Under the pieces are notes generated by a model. It saw nothing but the letters and a program-made list of their open reading frames with translations, searched no databases and was not told where the DNA came from. The position numbers were made by a program, and so were the translations under genes. Shown piece by piece: positions 58,549-64,000 of a DNA stretch of 64,000 nt; position 1 is the stretch's first letter; every line of letters begins with the position of its first letter. This DNA is from Sclerotiophoma versabilis (taxonomy: Eukaryota > Ascomycota > Dothideomycetes > Pleosporales > Didymellaceae): contig JAAROD010000095.1 of assembly GCA_012274445.1 (NCBI GenBank), forward strand, positions 1,426,001-1,490,000. The letters are read 5' to 3'.

Positions 58549-59517
58549 TCATCTCAGGCCGCGTGAGAGCCAGCGCTCCCAATAGTTCCTCACACCTAGA
58601 ATGCAGTCCTTGCCGTCGTTGTGGCGGCCGCCGTCATGACCGCCAGGGTCGCCGAGGATAGACGAAAAAAACCAGAAACCCGCAGCAGTCCACGAAGCGA
58701 TGGCGACACCGAAGGCGATGATGGGTGAAAACAGGTGGACGACGATCAGCATTGGCACGCTGTAGCTTTCTGACGCCTCGAACGAGTAGACGAGGTGCAG
58801 CTGCAGGTTGAGAGCGGGTGCAAGGAAGGTCGTCAGCTGGGCGGAGAGCGGCGGGCGGTTGCTGCAGAAGCGCAGGGGGTAGAGCGTAAGCGAGATGAGG
58901 ACTGCAACAATGGTCCAGAGGGTGATTGCGATGGAGAGAAGTGCGCAAGGTCCGGAGAGGTAGAACTGTAGAAATCAGCATTTGCCGAGGTCATACTCAT
59001 GCATGCAAGGGACACCTACCAGTAGCTGCCAGGCCTTGTCCTCAGGCCCCTTCTCGCGGTACTCGCTCTTGTCGTACACGACTGCGGCCGCATCTGGGAC
59101 CGAGGCGCGGTGCTGCGAGCGGTGCTCGTACGCATCGTAAGAGCTGGCCTTCTCTGGGTCCAAGTGGGCGCGGGGGGGATGGGAGAGCCTGTGAGTCTGG
59201 TGGCTGGCGCGGTCGTGTATCTCCTGGATCTCGGATACGGAGCGGTGCTTGCGTCCTGCATGGCTGGAGATGCTGCTGCTGGGGCTTGGCGGCGCAGAGG
59301 CCTTTGGCGAGAATGGCGAGATGACGGAATCATGAGCATGGCCATATGTCGATTTGCTGGCACGATCTGTCCGCGCGCTGTCCTTGCGCGCATACTGCGA
59401 TGTGTCTTTCTCGTTGTATTCAGACTCGTAGTCAGTCTCGGCGGGCGACGAGTGGCCGCTCCTGTGGCTTTGGGCGTGTGTGGCCGGAGAGAGCACCGGC
59501 GGGTGTCGGGGTTCCAT
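58549..59517 (-). CDS. Hypothetical multi-pass membrane protein with long disordered N-terminus
   Basis: Two exons, 59517-59020 and 58965-58549, joined in phase 0 across a 54-bp intron, give 304 residues. Residues 1-150 are hydrophilic, rich in Ser, His, Arg and Asp, and probably disordered. The intron falls at the start of the membrane part (AWQLL/FYLSGPCALLS). At least three hydrophobic segments follow: about 167-200 (ALLSIAITLWTIVAVLISLTLY), about 210-230, and about 240-275 (VPMLIVVHLFSPIIAFGVAI, then a Trp/Phe-rich segment). The C-terminus is cytosol-like with GGHDGGRHNDG and RNYWERWL. The arrangement suggests three or four helices. I do not recognise the family. Confidence 0.7.
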
Positions 59518-61852
59518 GACCGGCGGGCGGCGGTGTTCGCACTACGTCTCGAGGGGCATCCGCGGCTGGTCACGACGAACTTGGAGCGGACTGGGAGCGG
59601 ACGGAATGAGCATGATATAGCAGAGCCCTCAGGAGAGGACAAGAACCCAAGTTGCGTGCGATTTGCCTGGGTCAATCTTGGCCTTGGTGTTGCTTGGCCG
59701 CAGACCTTGGCCTAGTCTGGGCACCTACCTGTGATTGGCGAGACACGCGTGAAGTTTGGCTCCTCTCCAGGCGACGCTGAGGCCGACAAGACGGAAGAAC
59801 GGCCTCAATTCGTATCATTTTGCGGTGGAGACACGCCCTTCATACCAATTTTACTGTGACTTGGCCCCACCGCCTCTCAGCAACTGGCCCGCAGGACTGG
59901 CTCCGCCTGCGTGTTCGCTGCGCAAAGCCTGTGTCGCCCGCCGCGCGCGCCGAATCCGCCAAGCACAGGCAGAGCGTCCGCTGGCTGGGGACCTTCGCTG
60001 TGCGGAGTCCCAAAAGTATTGACCCAGCTGATCGCGGCAACGCCCGTCGTGCCACAGTCCAATCCATCGATGCCCCGTAAGTCATCATCACATTGCATCC
60101 TGTCTGCACTCATGCACAAGGCTCGTTGCCAGTGCTGTCCTGACGCTGTGTCTTGTACCCTTCTTGACTCCGCAAGCATCAGCATCCAGGCGGAGCGGAG
60201 CTGTGGTGATACCTTAGCCTCGCGGGAATAATCCAATGAGCGACACCCAACTCCTCAGTGCACACACATACCAAGCCTGACCGAAACGGAGCTGGTGTTG
60301 CTGATCTTAGCCTTGGCCTGGCTTCCAACGAGGCCGTGTGAATGGTAGCCGCGACCGGTCGCCCTAGCAGACGTATCCGTTTGCATCGAACGTACCTTGT
60401 TGACTTATGTCCATCTTCAGCTCGTGATGCCTCTGGGCGCCAGCGAATTGCGGCCCGGATCGAACGGCAGGAACCTCAAACCGCCATTAATGACCCGCGG
60501 GTAGCGGTCGCAGGGTAACGATTGCAAGGCTGCGGGCTATCGCGGTCGTCGCGCTGACGACAGGTGCGCCGCGAAAGGCATGCACTTGCGGAGGTTTCGG
60601 CTGCGCCATGGCAACAATGAAACTGTGGTCGACGATGGATCCCGCTCCCGTATCGTCGATCCGCGGAGTAGGCTCCGCTAACGGCTCTACCACTCCCAAC
60701 ACAGCACTGTGACCATGTTCTGAAAACCAAACTTGGCACACATGGTTGGAAGATTGAAGGATTGAAGGATTGGAAGATATGATTTGTGCATAAGCAGTAT
60801 CATTAAGTGGACTTTAAGTTCGTGAAGGTGGCCGTGTTTCCGGTGGTCCATGGTTTGAATCAGGCAAGTTGATGTCATGACGGGAAAATACCTCACGAGA
60901 ACTGATCAATATGTCGTCGCCGTCTTGTCATTCATACCGTGTGTTGTCGACAACCTCCTGGACGGTAAGAGGTATGTGGCCCAGACGCAATTGTGGGCAG
61001 GCACGAAGGGGTATCGAAAGTGATTGGAGGCGACAACTTTTCGGAGTACACCCTCGACCGGTCTCGTATCTTCAATCAGTACCATATAAGGGCGTCGTTG
61101 CTCTGGCCGCTGATCCCAGCGTGCAATAAGGATATGACTCCACAAGCGATGGATCTCAACTCACAAGTACCCGTTGCCGTTGGTATGGACTGTTAACCAG
61201 AAGCTGCTGCTTGACGCGCGAAAATGAGCTGCCGCACCCTCCTCAACGATACATGTTGAGCTTCTGGTCCTACGTCTGTCGCCACTCTAGAGGTATTCAT
61301 CAACATCTGAAAACTTCATCTCGTCACCCGAAGTGCTACGTAGTTCTCACCGCACTCATAGCGAAGTTCGCCCTTCACAATAATCGTTGATCAGACTTAG
61401 CTGTGCGCTGCGAAGCCTTACGTCGGATGAAGCGAGACGAGCGAGAGAATTTTGGGTACGCAAAATCGCACAAGTGGCAGCTTCATTATAGGCGAAACGG
61501 GATGAGGTGAGGCGGAGCAGATCAGGTGAAGCTGGTGAGATGGATGTGAGATGAGCAGTAGGTCTCACCACCGTAAACATGGCAACTACACAACAGGCAG
61601 TCACGACCTAGCCTGCGGTAGCGACTTGTAGTAATGTAGATGTGATCAACACGAACGCAATGAAGTTGTATTTTGGAGATCTTCGATCAATGAGAGCAGT
61701 GAAAAGGTAAAATAAGATATCGCGCTCTCACAAGCATATGAATGCCTGAAACTATATGGTAGTAACCGTCAAATTGTTCAGTCACAAGCACAACGAAATG
61801 GGTTCCTGGATGTTCTCAGTGATTTCAATTGCTACCTAAGAAGTTCAATAAT
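59518..61852. other. 2.3-kb intergenic region
   Basis: GC-rich overlapping frames at 59756-60240 on both strands and short frames at 60476-61196 have no recognisable product. A small tandem repeat is at 60753-60776. No gene called. Confidence 0.45.
60753..60776. repeat. 8-bp tandem repeat, three units
   Basis: ATTGAAGG occurs twice in tandem, followed by the variant ATTGGAAG. Confidence 0.6.
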
Positions 61853-63292
61853 TCATCGCACATTGAGGACATTAGGATCCGTTTCCAGTGCCGAAACAAG
61901 TTCCCGCACAACCTTGAATCGCCTCTCCCGCAAAAGCTGGTCGCTCAGGAAGTCCTCCTCTTCGTCACATCGTTGCGATTTCTTACCCATTTTCTCTATT
62001 TATGACGGTCAGCCAGCTTCATCACATAGATCCTATGCGGGAATACCGTCGACGTCTGCACATGGGTTGCCATATGCAGGGTCGAGCTGGCACTCACCAC
62101 CATTGTCTTTGATTTGCACCAGTGTGGGGACCTCCACTGGCCAGCCCACGTCCTCCAAGATCTTTGACATGATGGACTTCAACTGGAGGCCAATGTGGCA
62201 TTGGACGTGTTCTGACGAATCGACAGCTGCTGATCCTCGTCTGCTTTCTGAGGCAGTCTCCGCGATGGGCATTTCATCGAATGCATGCGACAGTGATGTT
62301 GCCAGATACATGGGAGAAGCCTGATAGGTCGTGACCGTCCTCAACATTGGGAATATTTCGAGGTTTCGTAAGTAGGCGGTAAACGCGAGCAGGTTCGTGG
62401 CTGCGCAGCTACTCCGGATACCGAGGTTGCCTCCATGTGCGACTTTACAATTGATGCCTCTGGATATCGACGCCCAGATATCGTATGTGGCCTTCAGTAT
62501 ATTGTAGAGGATTTGCCTTCGACCTTCGTGGATATGCGCTGCAACTGTTAGCCCGATGTGTCGCATACTGGCTCAAAGTAACTCTTGCGGGGGAACTGCG
62601 GCGATGACCAAGTCCAAGGCACTGCATGTAAACATACCTAGTGTATCAAAAGGGAATTTTCCCTCAAGAAAGAACGGAGTGCCAGGCGCTAGGAGCCGCT
62701 CTCCAGATTCGTCAACCTGACAGTTCATCGCGAGATACCTCGCAAGCCTTAAGTACTCCATCTCATGCCCGAACTGATGGGCAATGAACAGCCACTCCTC
62801 GTATCCAGGCGATAGGAGGCTTTCGCGGTAAGGTCCAAGCCAGCCGTCGATATAGTTAGCAAGAAACGAGTGAGCATCGTACCGTGCAGCTACAACCGCC
62901 AAGTGAACGATCTCGGGGAAGTCGAGCGTCTTCGGAACCTTGGCGAATTGGAGGGTCGCGATGAGTAGGATCACATGCATAGCGTTGGGACAATCCTCCT
63001 GCAAGTGGAGAGTCTTCGGGATATTGCTGATCCATCCACTGAGCAGTCCCTTGAAAGAAGTAATCGATCTGCTCGCAATGAGATTTTCCCAAGAAGGACC
63101 AAGTTGGCACAGAATTGACTCTGAAATGAGGAACGAGCGGCGATCACCGCTGGAGCCAACCAGCAACAGCACAGCAGATCCCTTGATGTTGCCGAATCGC
63201 TCGATTGGTTTATGCGCTGGATGCCTCTGGAGGCCCTCAAAGTCGGTCTCTTTGCTAAAGCGTAACTCGGCGTTGCAGCACGGAAAACGCAT
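61853..63292 (-). CDS. BTB/POZ-like fungal protein
   Basis: Three exons (63292-62638, 62538-62098, 61995-61853) with introns of 99 and 102 bp give 412 residues. Intron 1 has donor GTATGT, branch GGCTAACA and acceptor TTGCAG; its length is a multiple of three and it contains an in-frame TGA, so an unspliced reading appears as two proteins. Intron 2 (donor GTGAGT, branch GCTGAC, acceptor AAATAG) joins QIKDNGE to KMGKKSQRCDEEED and adds a C-terminal helix ending TDPNVLNVR. The N-terminal part follows the fungal BTB pattern: RRSFLISESILCQLGPSWENLI, a helical extension and VHLAVVAARYDAHSFLANYI. Such proteins may be adaptors or nuclear regulators; no catalytic motif is present. BTB assignment is by pattern, not by close similarity. 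Confidence 0.65.
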
Positions 63293-63668
63293 GGCGGCGG
63301 TGTATAGCGATGGTAATGATGTATGGTAAGGCTAATGAAAGAATGTAGCGTGAGGGCTGAACGCGCGTTGGCAAACTCGACGATAAGGCTTTGAGTGAGT
63401 AGTGATGTGGAGGAGAGGTTGAGCGAAGGGTATAATATGTTTTGAGTGTGGAAATGTGGCGGTAACGAATGGACCCTCGTACCAGGCAACGGCAATCAAT
63501 CTGTGCAGGTCACTCGGGGAAGAACTTGCTTCATTCGACTTCTAGGAAGGAAGCAAACGAGATCTCGCACTTTTAAAGAAGCGCTGCTCCCCGCCACGTA
63601 ATGTACATGTGGACATTGAGCTTCCGTACAGATATGATACACTACTTACAATTCGATCGTTCTTCAAC
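63293..63668. other. Intergenic, promoter of the BTB-like gene
   Basis: Lies between the BTB-like gene start and the 3' end of the COX11 gene, both on minus. Nothing recognised. Confidence 0.5.
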
Positions 63669-64000
63669 CTAGGCCATGGGTACCGGTCGCAAATGCCCAT
63701 CCTTATCATACTTGGCCTTGAAGAACGTATAGCTGAGCGTGACCGTCTCGATGCCCTTCATGTTGATATCCGTGACAAACTCAGGATCGATGTAGAAAAA
63801 CACGGGCATATCGACCGTCTCGCCAGCATTCAAGCGCTGTTCCTCAAAACAGAAACATTGAATCTTGCTGAAATACGGCGCCACCTGACCTGGCGTCACT
63901 GAGTATGTTGCGACACCAATGATGTCCTCGTCGGACTTGTTAGTCGCTGTGTAGAAGGCGAGCGCAGTCTCGCCGGGCAATACGCGCACCTCGCGCTGCT
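63669..64000 (-). CDS. COX11: Cytochrome c oxidase copper chaperone COX11 (C-terminal part, truncated by the window)
   Basis: Inner-mitochondrial-membrane protein that delivers copper to the CuB site of Cox1. Only the last ~110 residues are in the window; the N-terminal mitochondrial signal and membrane helix lie beyond position 64000. The visible part begins QREVRVLPGETALAFYTATN and contains the copper-binding KIQCFCFEEQ (CFCF). GETVDMPVFFYIDPEF, KGIETVTLSYTFFKAKYD and a TAG stop at 63669-63671 follow. All are hallmarks of the Cox11/CtaG immunoglobulin-like domain. No intron is needed in this portion. Confidence 0.95.
   Translation of the reverse strand, partial: QREVRVLPGETALAFYTATNKSDEDIIGVATYSVTPGQVAPYFSKIQCFCFEEQRLNAGETVDMPVFFYIDPEFVTDINMKGIETVTLSYTFFKAKYDKDGHLRPVPMA

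Noticed and set aside
59756..60240. Several 80-120-codon frames on both strands
   Set aside because: Mutually overlapping in a GC-rich stretch; none has an ordered protein pattern.
1..64000. CRISPR arrays, rRNA genes, intact transposons, telomere repeats
   Set aside because: None seen. Repeats found are single short tandem duplications of 8-15 bp units.

Overview
The window is nuclear DNA of a filamentous ascomycete. Most genes carry short introns (45-102 bp) with GT...AG ends and CTAAC/CTGAC-like branch sites. The families are typically fungal: a CE5 esterase, a GH3 glycosidase, Dal5-type permeases, a delta-8 sphingolipid desaturase, a Tom1/HUWE1-type ligase and Zn2Cys6 clusters. A Dothideomycete (Pleosporales-like) host fits the overall style, but this is an impression and not a demonstrated placement. 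All exon boundaries given here were read by eye; every joined frame is open and its total is divisible by three.

Layout. 0.5-3.2 kb: an SDR oxidoreductase and an orphan zinc-finger protein, both on minus. 4.7-7.5 kb: a covalent-flavin amino acid/amine oxidase (+), a tRNA-like relic and a secreted CE5 esterase (-). 8.9-10.3 kb: a dead cytochrome P450. 10.9-15.0 kb: a Dal5-family permease (-) and a TauD-type dioxygenase (+) start head to head and look like a sulfonate-use pair. 15.4-20.1 kb: a protein with three consecutive Zn2Cys6 clusters (-) and a histidine phosphatase ending in a PIP-box-like tail (+). 21.1-26.3 kb: a Ser/Thr-rich GPI-type wall protein and a secreted GH3 enzyme. 26.9-28.4 kb: remains of a GHKL-type ATPase gene, broken by many stops. 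30.0-31.9 kb: a cytochrome b5-fused sphingolipid desaturase (-). 34.4-46.5 kb: a 3,998-residue HECT ubiquitin ligase (-) encoded almost entirely by one 11.9-kb exon. 47.3 kb: a GCN5L1/BLOC1S1-like protein. 50.0-51.7 kb: a second Dal5-type permease. 52.1-55.1 kb: a DUF2237-like protein and the urease GTPase UreG. 55.9-63.3 kb: a Cys-rich orphan, a membrane protein and a BTB-like protein. The window ends inside COX11 (-).

Most genes are housekeeping or nutrient-acquisition functions. The more unusual items are the two decayed genes (P450 and GHKL ATPase), the triple Zn2Cys6 protein, the phosphatase with a C-terminal PIP-like motif, and the putative sulfonate uptake/desulfonation pair. No secondary-metabolite backbone gene, CRISPR array, intact transposon or rRNA was seen.
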